Counted from the stretch's first letter, positions 40,731 to 49,005 are shown. The stretch: DNA of 64,000 nt from Candidatus Dojkabacteria bacterium S2_J21 (GCA_019248085.1 JAEHHF010000003.1:1-64000), one strand, 5' to 3'. Notes: generated from the letters alone by a model not told the origin. Made by a program: numbers and translations.

Positions 40731-41816
40731 ATGGATAAAACATTTACTTTAACAATATCACCAGATTATGTTAAAAACTGGACAGAACAGGATGCTATCC
40801 GTGAGTTTATCCAAAACTGGATAGACCAGAGAAATCAAGAACCAGAAGCAGGTTCAGCAATAAAATCATCTAAAGGATGCTTAATTATTGATAACAATTT
40901 TTCTGTTCTGCAAAGACAAACACTTCTACTTGGTGGTGGAACAAAAACTGATGACACTGGCGCTATTGGAGGCTTCGGAGAAGGCTATAAGATTGCACTA
41001 TTAGTTCTTACTCGTTTAGGATTTAAAGTTAGTATTGCTAACTATGGTCTAGGAGAGCTCTGGGAGCCTCAAATCTCTTATTCTCATGAATATGGCACTG
41101 ATGTACTTAAAATCACTTGTAGACAGCTACAGCATGGTAAAAACCTTCAAAAAGGTGTATCAGTTATAATCACTAAAAACTCATATGATTTTGATTTAAT
41201 TATGCATAATATTTATCTTGAAAAACGAGACTTTACAGTTATAGCTCAAAACGACAGATACGGTCAAATTCTTGATAAATCAGAAGCTGGTAGAATCTAT
41301 ATAGGTGGGCTATACATTTCGACAAGCTCAGAGCTTCTGTACGGCTATAATTTCAATCCAGGCATCTTAGAGATAGGAAGAGACAGAAACATCACTGATA
41401 CCTTCCAGATTCGTTATAAAGCACCATATATATTTCAACACACTTCAGATGAATTTATTGATCAAATGTATGATGACCTAAAATCTGGCGCTAAGGATTT
41501 TGACTACATGGAGAAGTATAATCTTCCAGAAAACCTTGTAACCAAAATCAAAGACGAATTTGCTCATAAGCAAGTTATTTCTACTCAATCTGATAAACAA
41601 ATCCTTGAAGACAACAACATTAAAGTTAAAAACCCTATTGTTGTACCAAAAGTTATAAGAAACCTTATCTGGGAACAACCAGTATCATCTAAAGCATCTG
41701 CAATCAAACAAAAATCAACACTTGATTTATTAAGAGAATTTCTAGAAGATGAAGAAGATAATCTCACTGAGCGCCAGATAGAGAAACTTAATTACATCAT
41801 AAATAGGAAACAATAA
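40731..41816 (+). CDS. GHKL-family ATPase
   Basis: 361 residues; AAGGAATAAG precedes the ATG. Bergerat-fold motifs: N box Arg-Glu-Phe-Ile-Gln-Asn-Trp-Ile-Asp near 23-31, Asp-Asn-Asn-Phe near 51, and Gly-Gly-Phe-Gly-Glu-Gly-Tyr-Lys near 79-86. Family members include Hsp90, MutL, gyrase B and phage accessory ATPases. No catalytic C-terminal domain is recognised. The pairing with a ClpX-like gene suggests a joint remodelling role (inference). Confidence 0.75.
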   Translation: MDKTFTLTISPDYVKNWTEQDAIREFIQNWIDQRNQEPEAGSAIKSSKGCLIIDNNFSVLQRQTLLLGGGTKTDDTGAIGGFGEGYKIALLVLTRLGFKVSIANYGLGELWEPQISYSHEYGTDVLKITCRQLQHGKNLQKGVSVIITKNSYDFDLIMHNIYLEKRDFTVIAQNDRYGQILDKSEAGRIYIGGLYISTSSELLYGYNFNPGILEIGRDRNITDTFQIRYKAPYIFQHTSDEFIDQMYDDLKSGAKDFDYMEKYNLPENLVTKIKDEFAHKQVISTQSDKQILEDNNIKVKNPIVVPKVIRNLIWEQPVSSKASAIKQKSTLDLLREFLEDEEDNLTERQIEKLNYIINRKQ

Positions 41817-42274
41817 TGTACACAATAATTTTAACACAACAACAGTTTAAACAGCTACAAAGCAATAAAACTTTAACAATCAATCTTGATGAACCAAAAC
41901 AAGACAAATGGACTCCATCATCAGGTGAATGGAATGTTTCATTAGTTGATAATCCATATAAAACTAATATTAAAAACGAAAAATACACAGAAGCTGGAGT
42001 TGAATACGAAACAGAAGAAGAAGCAATCAATGCATCTAAAGCAATTCGTTCATATGCAAGACAACTGAAATGGCTATCAGAAAACAACGATGGTTTTATA
42101 TCTGACTGGAATAATGTAGATCAAAAAAAATATTATATAACATATATCAAAAAAGAAAATATGTATAAAAAATCACATATTGTATATATTAAATCAATAA
42201 ACACAATATATATGTCAAAAGAAAATGCAGAAAAACTATGCAGACTTCTTAATGAAGGAGTCGTAGAATTTTAA
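41816..42274 (+). CDS. Hypothetical protein, 152 residues
   Basis: Starts with the TAATG overlap of the GHKL gene. The opening Leu-Thr-Gln-Gln-Gln-Phe-Lys-Gln-Leu-Gln-Ser recalls the start of the ASCH-like protein at 32074. The rest is polar. No other motif. Confidence 0.55.
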   Translation: MYTIILTQQQFKQLQSNKTLTINLDEPKQDKWTPSSGEWNVSLVDNPYKTNIKNEKYTEAGVEYETEEEAINASKAIRSYARQLKWLSENNDGFISDWNNVDQKKYYITYIKKENMYKKSHIVYIKSINTIYMSKENAEKLCRLLNEGVVEF

Positions 42275-42286
42275 GAAAGGAGAATC

Positions 42287-43873
42287 ATGAAACTTACAGA
42301 TTTAGAAATAGATCAATTTGCTACAACTAAAGAATGGGAAGTTAAAAATTTTTACATAAGAAGAAAATCTAGATTAGATTTTTCATGCTATAGAAATGGT
42401 ATTTTTGAAAGAAACCTTCCAGAATTAACAAAGGATGGATCGTTATGGCATTCATATTTCTATAAAGATGATTTTGAACTATGTGACTGCAATAGTACGA
42501 TTATTGAAGAATTTACCTATCCATTATTTATGGAATCAACAAATAAGGGAAGAGTTGTTAAGTTTAATTCATTAACTTCTGGAATAGTAATAATACAAGG
42601 AGAATCTAGAGATCAACCAGGTTATGAATATAATTCATGGATGAATCATAATGATTCTCATACATGGAAACCTTATGACTTCTCAAAAGCGCCAGAGGTT
42701 GATGATTTAGACTACTGGGATGCAAGATTTAAAGCTGGATTACCAGTTTATTATTCAAAAAATAATTATTATCACATTAGGCATAAGTTTACAATACTAC
42801 CATCTAAACTAATGGAGTTAAACAAAACTAAATATGATATGTTATATATCGAACAAATAGAAGAATTTACTTATCCAATGTATTTTGAATGTATAAAAAA
42901 TAGTTTTGACAAAGGAATAGTTGTAAAATTTACTGAATTAAATAAAGGTAAATTTATTAAAAAATTTGAAAAAAATGAAGGTATTGAAAAATTTCTTTCT
43001 ACTCACTGGGTAGAACACACTGATAAAGAAACTTGGAAAAAAGTTGATTTTGATGAAACAATTGGAAAAATAATTCCAACTCAAGATGACATTGATGAAT
43101 TAATTTCAAACTTGAAATCTATTCTTGAAGACAGTGATAACCGTTTCAATCCATCTGAGCGTGGCGCTGGAACTCAACTTAGGGAATCAGGTTATGATCA
43201 ATGTCATGACTTAATTGATGAATGGTTAGAAAAATATCATGTCACTGAAGCGCCAGATATTGGTGGAGAAAAACATTTCCAATACTATGAAGATTTATAT
43301 GATGTTATTGTATATTTCGAAAAACTATTAAGCGAAGAACAACATGAACAAAATGTTGATAATTTATTTGGACAAAATCCATTTGATGAATATGTTCCAG
43401 AAAAACAATCACCATGTTATTTAGGTGTTGATTATGCATCACAACCAGACATTTCATTCGTTCCACAAAACGGAATCAAATCAAAACTTAATGATGATGC
43501 ACTTGATGATTTATCTTATACACTTGCAAATAGTAACTGGAAACTTGAATATTTACAACCAATAACTGGCGCTACTGAAGTAGTTAAAACTAATTATAAT
43601 AAAACAAAGGAATTTACAATGAATAATGAATTACAAGACGCAATTTTAGAATTAATAAACGAGAACGGAAAACCAAAAGTTAAAAAACCAAAAACACCAA
43701 AAATTGTATGTAATGTAGAAGGTACATTAATGGAATTTGCTGATGAAGCTGCATTAAAATCATTCATGTGGTCATCAAGAGTTGAATCAGTTATCAGATA
43801 TGACTTATCTGGTAAAGTTACAGTTCCATTCGAACTATCAGTTGAAGCTCCAAAAACTAAAGCTTCTAAATAA
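42287..43873 (+). CDS. Large hypothetical protein with internal start for a C-terminal form
   Basis: 528 residues; AAAGGAG precedes the ATG at 42287. Residues 60-270 contain two related units (both with Glu-Glu-Phe-Thr-Tyr-Pro and a following Lys-Gly/Val-Val-Lys-Phe), probably an internal duplication. An in-frame ATG at 43619 follows AAAGGAATTTACA, so an 84-residue C-terminal protein is likely made separately. Four AGCGCCAG copies or near-copies lie inside. Followed by a terminator. Confidence 0.6.
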   Translation: MKLTDLEIDQFATTKEWEVKNFYIRRKSRLDFSCYRNGIFERNLPELTKDGSLWHSYFYKDDFELCDCNSTIIEEFTYPLFMESTNKGRVVKFNSLTSGIVIIQGESRDQPGYEYNSWMNHNDSHTWKPYDFSKAPEVDDLDYWDARFKAGLPVYYSKNNYYHIRHKFTILPSKLMELNKTKYDMLYIEQIEEFTYPMYFECIKNSFDKGIVVKFTELNKGKFIKKFEKNEGIEKFLSTHWVEHTDKETWKKVDFDETIGKIIPTQDDIDELISNLKSILEDSDNRFNPSERGAGTQLRESGYDQCHDLIDEWLEKYHVTEAPDIGGEKHFQYYEDLYDVIVYFEKLLSEEQHEQNVDNLFGQNPFDEYVPEKQSPCYLGVDYASQPDISFVPQNGIKSKLNDDALDDLSYTLANSNWKLEYLQPITGATEVVKTNYNKTKEFTMNNELQDAILELINENGKPKVKKPKTPKIVCNVEGTLMEFADEAALKSFMWSSRVESVIRYDLSGKVTVPFELSVEAPKTKASK

Positions 43874-43875
43874 TT

Positions 43876-43901
43876 AAAAGAGTCAGATTCTGGCTCTTTT
43901 T
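43876..43901 (+). terminator. Rho-independent terminator
   Basis: AAAAGAGTCA (43876-43885), loop GATTC, TGGCTCTTTTT (43891-43901), one T-G pair. Directly after the stop at 43873. Confidence 0.85.
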
Positions 43902-43967
43902 GTAGCTCTGCTTCTTTTAGAGGTAATACTAATTTACTTCTCAAAGCGCCAGATAGAGGAATCTAAT

Positions 43968-44315
43968 ATGCCATATAAATTTGAATCAGATAAGCTTCTA
44001 GTTCCAAAAGAACACGATAAGAGAGTAAAGCTCAATCAAGAGCAAAAAGAGCTTATAAGACATCTATATGAAACCACAGATACTTCACAGAGAAAACTAG
44101 CTACTCAATTTGGTGTATCTAGAAGACTTATTCAGTTTATTATTGATCCAGAGAAACACAAGGCTAATCTACAAGCCAGAGAAGCCCGTGGAGGCTCAAA
44201 ACAATACTACAACAAAGAAACACACGCTAAAACAATGAAAGCTCACAGAAGCCATAAAAAAGCTCTATATGATGCATCATTACTCTTATTAGCGCCAGAT
44301 ATTGAGAACACTTAA
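43968..44315 (+). CDS. Helix-turn-helix DNA-binding protein
   Basis: 115 residues; GAGG is about 8 bases before the ATG. Residues about 25-65: Leu-Ile-Arg-His-Leu-Tyr-Glu, Gln-Arg-Lys-Leu-Ala, Phe-Gly-Val-Ser-Arg-Arg-Leu-Ile, a homeodomain-like helix-turn-helix common in phage regulators. The rest is basic. It is the last gene before the winged-helix module at 44349-45691. Confidence 0.7.
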   Translation: MPYKFESDKLLVPKEHDKRVKLNQEQKELIRHLYETTDTSQRKLATQFGVSRRLIQFIIDPEKHKANLQAREARGGSKQYYNKETHAKTMKAHRSHKKALYDASLLLLAPDIENT

Positions 44316-44348
44316 CTGTTTGATTTTTTTATACTGACTGTATAGTAG

Positions 44349-44441
44349 CGTAGCTTTTTTTGCCGACCGCTCTCCAAATTTTTTTCCTACGGCTAGCGCC
44401 TTCGGAAAAGAAATTTGTCGTTTGCCGTCACAAAAGCTACG
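44349..44441 (+). repeat. Nested stem-loop element, type A, copy 3
   Basis: Outer stem CGTAGCTTTT (44349-44358) with AAAAGCTACG (44432-44441). CCGCTCTC at 44367-44374, inner stem CAAATTT (44375-44381) with AAATTTG (44411-44417), TCGTTTG at 44418-44424. Spacers 8 and 7. Inside the loop, TTTTCC/GGAAAA forms a further stem. Here the small helix outside the conserved words is CG/CG, against GC/GC in the copies at 7417 and 22409. Confidence 0.8.
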
Positions 44442-44477
44442 AAGGTGATGATTGGATTTATATTTAAAGGAAAACAA

Positions 44478-44681
44478 GTGAACAAAAAAACTGGAATAGA
44501 TTATGTAGCAGATAAATATTTAGGATTGAATGTAAAATTTAAATTTAAAAACATTGAAATGACTGGAAAAATAAGTGGAGTATCAGGTTATTTAAAAAGA
44601 TATGAATACAAAATAGAAATAGATGATGATAAAAATCATTGCTATATACATTTAGATAGAAATTCATTTAAAATAATTTAA
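44478..44681 (+). CDS. Hypothetical protein, 67 residues
   Basis: Start taken at the GTG 44478, which follows AAAGGA; an ATG at 44447 is possible. Strand-rich, alternating Lys and Ile. It is inside the winged-helix module between the nested element and the operators. Confidence 0.5.
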   Translation: MNKKTGIDYVADKYLGLNVKFKFKNIEMTGKISGVSGYLKRYEYKIEIDDDKNHCYIHLDRNSFKII

Positions 44682-45010
44682 TAGGTATTATATATAAATA
44701 TATTTAATAGACCTATCTTTGAAGAACTTCAATTAATAACCATTTTATAGAGGTTTTGTTCAATTTTAAATGTACTACACAGTTCACATTTTAATATTTA
44801 TGTGAATTATGGTGTACATTTTATGTTTAAACACCTATATATACGTTTTACATTAAGATGTTAATTTTGATTCTATTTTATGGGATTTATTGGAAATTTC
44901 AACTTGGTATAAATATACCAAGTTTCAGTAGATATTTATTAAAAACTTGGTATAATCATACCAAGTTTAGAGGTGAGAGTTTAAACTTATAAATACCTAC
45001 AGGAGTTTTT
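44682..45010. other. Regulatory region upstream of winged-helix gene 45011
   Basis: Gene-free. Besides the operators, it has a nested inverted repeat: TGTAC (44771-44775) with GTACA (44814-44818) around TTCACAT (44783-44789) and ATGTGAA (44800-44806). Confidence 0.55.
44901..44967. promoter_or_regulatory. Two tandem palindromic operators upstream of winged-helix gene 45011
   Basis: Two palindromes with arms AACTTGGTAT and ATACCAAGTT, at 44901-44924 and 44944-44967, centres 43 bases apart. They lie 44 bases before the start codon and look like autoregulatory sites of this gene. Confidence 0.8.
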
Positions 45011-45598
45011 ATGAGAAAATTATACAATATTTCTAATAAAGCTAACATTATACAGAGTGAAACTGGAGAAATTCAATCAATACAAGTTGAGAATAATATT
45101 TCACAAGTTTCAATGTTTCCAGTTAATAGCAAGGATAGAACAATGATTTATATGAATGATTTTACAAGAATAACTGAACTTAATAAAACTGAACAGTTAA
45201 TGTTTTTTGCAATATTGCAAAATTGTGATGGATATAATATTGTTAAAGCTTCTTGGAAAGATATAGCTAAAGATATTACATCTGATCAATCAAGAATTTC
45301 AAAAACAATTAAACAACTTAAAGACTTAAACTTTATAGCTAAAGTTGAAGGTAAACATATGGTTAATCCATTTATAGTTTTACCTAAGTATGATAAAAAC
45401 GAAAGGGAATCTCAATGGTTATGTCAACAAGTTTGGAAATTATACACAGAAGATATGAATACTTATATTCCAGACGACTATATATCAACAGTTAAATATA
45501 TGCTTGGATTAAAAGAATCAACACATATAAAAGTTGGAAACAAAAAATCTGAAGAGCAATCTAAGATTGTGGAAAAACCAAACAACAAAAACTCATGA
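45011..45598 (+). CDS. Winged-helix RepL-like regulator or initiator, paralogue 3
   Basis: 195 residues; CAGGAG precedes the ATG. Residues about 45-130 match the other two paralogues: Asn-Lys-Thr-Glu-Gln-Leu-Met-Phe-Phe-Ala, a recognition-helix region Gln-Ser-Arg-Ile-Ser-Lys-Thr-Ile, and a wing ending Met-Val-Asn-Pro-Phe-Ile-Val-Leu. A long polar C terminus follows. It is flanked by nested elements on both sides and has its own palindromic operators. Confidence 0.7.
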   Translation: MRKLYNISNKANIIQSETGEIQSIQVENNISQVSMFPVNSKDRTMIYMNDFTRITELNKTEQLMFFAILQNCDGYNIVKASWKDIAKDITSDQSRISKTIKQLKDLNFIAKVEGKHMVNPFIVLPKYDKNERESQWLCQQVWKLYTEDMNTYIPDDYISTVKYMLGLKESTHIKVGNKKSEEQSKIVEKPNNKNS

Positions 45599-45603
45599 CC
45601 CTT

Positions 45604-45691
45604 CAAAAAATCGCAACGGCAAACGAGAAAATTCTTCACTGTAGCGCAGCGGAAGTGAAAATTTTCGAGAGCGGTCGGTGGAGATTTTTTG
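45604..45691 (-). repeat. Nested stem-loop element, type A, copy 4
   Basis: Read on the minus strand: outer stem CAAAAAATC (45691-45683) with GATTTTTTG (45612-45604), CCGCTCTC at 45674-45667, inner stem GAAAATT/AATTTTC, TCGTTTG at 45626-45620, spacers 8 and 7. The loop has TTCACT/AGTGAA. It begins six bases after the stop of the winged-helix gene, in opposite orientation to the copy at 44349. Confidence 0.8.
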
Positions 45692-45825
45692 CATAATCCT
45701 ACCAGCTAGGTAGAAAAATCAAAAACGAAAGTTAACATTATAAAGCACATTGCTTTGAGTTATACAACACACACAACTCCTGGCGCTTACATTGTGTCTT
45801 CTAATGTTAACAAAGGAATAATAAA

Positions 45826-46050
45826 ATGAACTATGTTGGACAAGTATATGGATTTCAAGTATTTGAAGATGAAAATGTTTTAAAATTAAAATATCCAACT
45901 GGAAAAAAAGATGGTAACAAACTAGGCAAAAGAAAAAGAAATATTCTTGTTCCAGATGTAAAATTCTCAAAATCAAAAGGAATATTTGTTCATCCTGACT
46001 TAAAAGAGAATTTTATTAATTTTATAAATATGTTAACAATAAAGGAATAA
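45826..46050 (+). CDS. Hypothetical basic protein, 74 residues
   Basis: AAAGGAATAATAAA precedes the ATG. Basic middle (Lys-Lys-Asp-Gly-Asn-Lys, Lys-Arg-Lys-Arg). First gene after the winged-helix module. No motif. Confidence 0.55.
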   Translation: MNYVGQVYGFQVFEDENVLKLKYPTGKKDGNKLGKRKRNILVPDVKFSKSKGIFVHPDLKENFINFINMLTIKE

Positions 46051-46053
46051 TCA

Positions 46054-46266
46054 ATGACATTTTTAGCAGTAAACAGTAAAGGTATAGAATATATTTCATA
46101 TACTCCATTAACTAGAAAATTAGAAGGTGAAACACTTAACGGAACTTGGATTTTCAAAGGAAGATACTCAGATAATATGATGTTTCAAGTTCCAAAAGGA
46201 ACAATAGAAAAACTTATTGGTAAAGAACTTACATGGCAAGATGAGCCAGTAGAACTAAAGGAATAA
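46054..46266 (+). CDS. Hypothetical protein, 70 residues
   Basis: AAAGGAATAATC precedes the ATG. Strand-rich, with Trp-Ile-Phe-Lys-Gly. Four bases separate it from both neighbours. No motif. Confidence 0.5.
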   Translation: MTFLAVNSKGIEYISYTPLTRKLEGETLNGTWIFKGRYSDNMMFQVPKGTIEKLIGKELTWQDEPVELKE

Positions 46267-46269
46267 CTA

Positions 46270-46872
46270 ATGACACAAACAACATTTGAAGGAATAACAA
46301 TTTCTTCTCAATTTATAGGTATAGGTAAGAGTTTATCAACAGATGGACACTCATCGATCTTTCACATATTGTTTCCTAAATATTCTGTTACTATCAACAA
46401 TGAAACATTTGAATATTCTCAAAGCGCCAGATATTTAGCAGAAGGGTTAGGTCTTAAACAAGGATGCATTTATGAAAACACTTACAAACATCCACATTCT
46501 GGCGCTTATAATAGTGAAATCTATATAGACTCAGGACCTTATACTAGAACCTCAGCTAACGGTGCAGCTCCAAGAATATTTTCAAACAGAAAAACAACTA
46601 TTAATGATGTTCATAATAAGTTCTCACAATCTAAAGCTTCAGAGCTTCAAGAAAATGAACTTCTATTTGAATTAAGAGCAATCCTAGAAGACGCACTTGT
46701 AGGCTTTGAATACTTTACTCCAGGTGAATTTGGTAAGGAATTTGGATACACAGATATTGACAACTGTATTGAAATATTCAACGGATGCAATCAAACAAGA
46801 GTAAAGCTTAGATTATCTGAAACAAAAATTCATGAACTTCTTGATAAACTTTCTGAAAAAGGAATAGAATAA
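46270..46872 (+). CDS. Hypothetical protein, 200 residues
   Basis: AAAGGAATAACTA precedes the ATG. Mixed alpha/beta with a Gly-rich N terminus. Contains both orientations of the 8-mer (46423, 46499). No known motif. The stop overlaps the next start (TAATG). Confidence 0.55.
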   Translation: MTQTTFEGITISSQFIGIGKSLSTDGHSSIFHILFPKYSVTINNETFEYSQSARYLAEGLGLKQGCIYENTYKHPHSGAYNSEIYIDSGPYTRTSANGAAPRIFSNRKTTINDVHNKFSQSKASELQENELLFELRAILEDALVGFEYFTPGEFGKEFGYTDIDNCIEIFNGCNQTRVKLRLSETKIHELLDKLSEKGIE

Positions 46873-47180
46873 TGTTACCACATAATGATGTCATAGCTCA
46901 TGTAGAACTTAATGAAAACGCTTTGGAATACTTTCTTCAAGCAAAATACGGTTCGTCATATATAGAGCCTAATTTTAACGAATGGGTTCAAATATTAATA
47001 TCTTATGGTAATCCACTTGAAGCTTATGCAATTCAAGGAACTATTACATTTTATCATTTGCCTTCAAAACTTATTATTGAAACAACTGATACCGAATGTG
47101 CAAGAGTTGAAGACATACTAGGTATTTATACAGACACAAAGACTTTATCATGTACACAATCATTAACTCTAGTAGCTTAA
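46872..47180 (+). CDS. Hypothetical acidic protein, 102 residues
   Basis: AAAAGGAAT precedes the ATG, coupled to the previous gene by TAATG. Acidic with aromatic residues. Overlaps the next gene by 31 bases. Confidence 0.5.
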   Translation: MLPHNDVIAHVELNENALEYFLQAKYGSSYIEPNFNEWVQILISYGNPLEAYAIQGTITFYHLPSKLIIETTDTECARVEDILGIYTDTKTLSCTQSLTLVA

Positions 47181-47554
47181 GTAATTTTAACACTTGGTCT
47201 GCATCATTTCATTGTTTATTTGAAGAAGAGAAACAAAAAGTTTTATCAACTCCAAGAGAAGAAATAGTTGATTACATTAATAAGAAAACTCATCTTCTTA
47301 GAAATACAGATTTTGTATTTAAAAATCTACATATGACAATTAAAAACTCTTTTTCAAATCGTGATCTAAATTCAACAATAGATATTATATCTGGAGATAA
47401 ATATTTAAATAATATAATATGCTCATCAGATTTTAATAGAATTGCAACATTTATTCTATTTATAATAAAAGATTTTAATATAGAGAAAAAAATTGATGAA
47501 AAAATTAAAGAATTTGAAGAAAAAATTAATTTCTTAAAGTCACTAAAAGATTAA
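47150..47554 (+). CDS. Hypothetical protein, 134 residues
   Basis: No strong ribosome site before the ATG 47150, so a later start is possible. Helical with a Lys/Glu-rich coiled-coil C terminus. Last gene before structured island 2. Confidence 0.5.
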   Translation: MYTIINSSSLSNFNTWSASFHCLFEEEKQKVLSTPREEIVDYINKKTHLLRNTDFVFKNLHMTIKNSFSNRDLNSTIDIISGDKYLNNIICSSDFNRIATFILFIIKDFNIEKKIDEKIKEFEEKINFLKSLKD

Positions 47555-47714
47555 TAATAACAACTGGGTGAAAGCATAGAACCATTGACCCTGTGTAGCT
47601 CGCAAGCCTGAATGGTAGGATTAAAACGAGGATGACTAAACGAATATAGATGCAATCGATTCCTAGCGCCAGATATTGAAGAGCACTTTATCTGGCGCTT
47701 AATAATTTAGTAAT

Positions 47715-47806
47715 GAGCAGTACATACCTGAGCAGAGGGCAACTCTGTCAGCTACACATTAACTGTAAAGTGGAAGTCTGAAAGTACGACCGTCACTGTA
47801 CTGCTC
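47715..47806 (+). ncRNA. Structured RNA unit with 10-pair closing stem
   Basis: GAGCAGTACA (47715-47724) and TGTACTGCTC (47797-47806) pair perfectly. Inside, CAGAG/CTCTG forms a hairpin, followed by a weaker CTACA/TGTA arm. The cloverleaf-like outline is suggestive, but no T arm is present. Confidence 0.5.
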
Positions 47807-47937
47807 TTTAGTGAATTATCACTACCGCAAACCACACATCAAGGCGGCGGTATATAAATAGACATGCAGTGTAACTTTCAAAGCGCCAGAAGAGGTAGTT
47901 TATCTTCCATTTTCTACTTGTCTGGCGCTTTGTTAAA

Positions 47938-48020
47938 TGTGTGCAAATCAAATTTCTAATGGTATGATTATAGGCGCTTTTATGCGTCTAGGTGACAGTT
48001 CGATTCTGTCTTTGCACACA
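47938..48020 (+). tRNA. tRNA-like fold with abnormal anticodon loop
   Basis: Acceptor helix GTGCAAA/TTTGCAC (47941-47947 with 48011-48017), extendable to 10 pairs. Perfect T arm GACAG-TTCGATT-CTGTC (47994-48010). Anticodon stem GGCGC/GCGTC leaves a 6-base loop TTTTAT, or 8 bases with a shifted pairing; the anticodon could be read as UUA (UAA) or UUU (Lys). The D arm is about five bases too long and CCA is not encoded. A degenerate or unusual tRNA. Confidence 0.5.
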
Positions 48021-48023
48021 AAT

Positions 48024-48076
48024 AAACTAAACAAGCCAAATAGTGCTTTGAATATTACATAGCTTGTTTAGTTTTT
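48024..48076 (+). terminator. 13-pair hairpin followed by T run
   Basis: AAACTAAACAAGC (48024-48036) pairs with GCTTGTTTAGTTT (48062-48074), then further Ts. The 25-base loop is large for a terminator; it could be a processing stem between the two tRNA-like units. Confidence 0.55.
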
Positions 48077-48083
48077 CATATAC

Positions 48084-48177
48084 GGCGCCATAGCTCAGGG
48101 GTAGAGCCACTGATAAAAATGATTAATTTCATTTAATTTTATAGAGGTCGCAAGTTCGAATCTTGCTGGCGCTTCCA
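48084..48177 (+). tRNA. tRNA-like gene with encoded CCA and enlarged anticodon arm
   Basis: Acceptor GGCGCCA (48084-48090) with TGGCGCT (48167-48173), then T and CCA (48175-48177). D arm GCTC-AGGGGTA-GAGC, T arm GCAAG-TTCGAAT-CTTGC. The anticodon region is about 19 bases too long: ATAAAA/TTTTAT extends a stem from CT-AG pairs. No standard anticodon can be set. It is an insertion in a tRNA, an intron-like segment, or a tRNA mimic. The 3' acceptor strand contains CTGGCGCT. Confidence 0.65.
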
Positions 48178-48253
48178 ATTTTATATGTACTATTCCATAG
48201 GATGTCTGGTTTATCAGAAAGGTAGTGCAAGTCTACCACATGAAACAATTATT

Positions 48254-48315
48254 TTTAATAAACAGATACAAGCACAAGGAGTCGGTCCCTGACTGCAACA
48301 TATCTGTTTATTAAA
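48254..48315 (+). ncRNA. Hairpin with perfect 15-pair stem
   Basis: TTTAATAAACAGATA (48254-48268) pairs with TATCTGTTTATTAAA (48301-48315). The 32-base loop has an AGTC/GACT hairpin. It lies 19 bases before the next start codon, so it may be a leader or processing structure. Confidence 0.6.
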
Positions 48316-48334
48316 TATATACAAGGAATAATTT

Positions 48335-48739
48335 ATGAAAGCAACAGATTTATTAATGTTAGATATATATAATAGATTAAAATTACTACCAAAAGAATTT
48401 GAAAGTGAAGTTCTTGAAAAAATTAAAACACTTATTCAGTTAGAAAGAAAAGATGTTAAAAATAAGCAACTGTTTACAGTAAAAGCATATAATGTTAGGG
48501 CAGGTGATTTAATTTTTGATTATGTTAAGAAAACAGTTTCTAAAATTCATTATGCTGAATATAGAAGAAAATGTCAATTTAATATTGATAGAGATAATAA
48601 TGAAATGTTGTTTTCTTATAGAGAAGATGAGCCATGTGATTATTTTGATGAAAATGAAGAGGTAACACTATTATTAGATATTGCAGATGTTGATTCTATT
48701 TATAATAGAGAACCATTAGAACTATTTGATGATGAGTAA
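48335..48739 (+). CDS. Hypothetical acidic protein, 134 residues
   Basis: AAGGAATAATTT precedes the ATG. Helical N terminus, strand-rich acidic C terminus. First gene after island 2. No motif. Confidence 0.55.
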   Translation: MKATDLLMLDIYNRLKLLPKEFESEVLEKIKTLIQLERKDVKNKQLFTVKAYNVRAGDLIFDYVKKTVSKIHYAEYRRKCQFNIDRDNNEMLFSYREDEPCDYFDENEEVTLLLDIADVDSIYNREPLELFDDE

Positions 48740-48759
48740 AATATACAAGGAATAAATTT

Positions 48760-49002
48760 ATGAACAAAAGACTAAAAGTAAGAATTTATATGAATGATAA
48801 AAAATATATAGTATCTAACTATTTAAATTCTAAACAATCTAGAATCTGGAGAGATGGAAATAAACTTGGTATGAGAAAAACACTAACTCTTCTAAGCGCC
48901 AGAGAGGATGAAATTCAAAAACGAATCAGTGATATTGAATCTGGTAATGCAGATTTTTTAACAGCTGAAGAATTAGATGATTTAATCAACGCAAGAGGAT
49001 AA
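48760..49002 (+). CDS. Hypothetical protein, 80 residues
   Basis: AAGGAATAAATTT precedes the ATG. Basic N terminus, acidic helical C terminus. A copy of AGCGCCAG encodes Ser-Ala-Arg. No motif. Confidence 0.55.
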   Translation: MNKRLKVRIYMNDKKYIVSNYLNSKQSRIWRDGNKLGMRKTLTLLSAREDEIQKRISDIESGNADFLTAEELDDLINARG

Positions 49003-49005
49003 CTT

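Larger units (their letters stand above)
47555..48334 (+). ncRNA. Structured non-coding island 2 (780 bases)
   Basis: The longest gene-free stretch of the right half. It is built of successive folds, each closed by a perfect helix: 47665-47699 and 47881-47930 (arms made of AGCGCCAG), 47715-47806 (GAGCAGTACA/TGTACTGCTC), 47823-47852 (TACCGC/GCGGTA), the tRNA-like folds at 47938-48020 and 48084-48177, 48024-48076 (13-pair hairpin followed by Ts), a small GGTAG/CTACC hairpin at 48221-48237 and 48254-48315 (15-pair stem). Probably a processed cluster of small RNAs. Confidence 0.65.

Noticed and set aside
26130..47990. Genome-wide UAA recoding
   Set aside because: Most genes end in UAA right at the next gene's ribosome site, so UAA works as a stop.
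48084..48177. Group I intron in the tRNA
   Set aside because: The extra segment is only about 19 bases.
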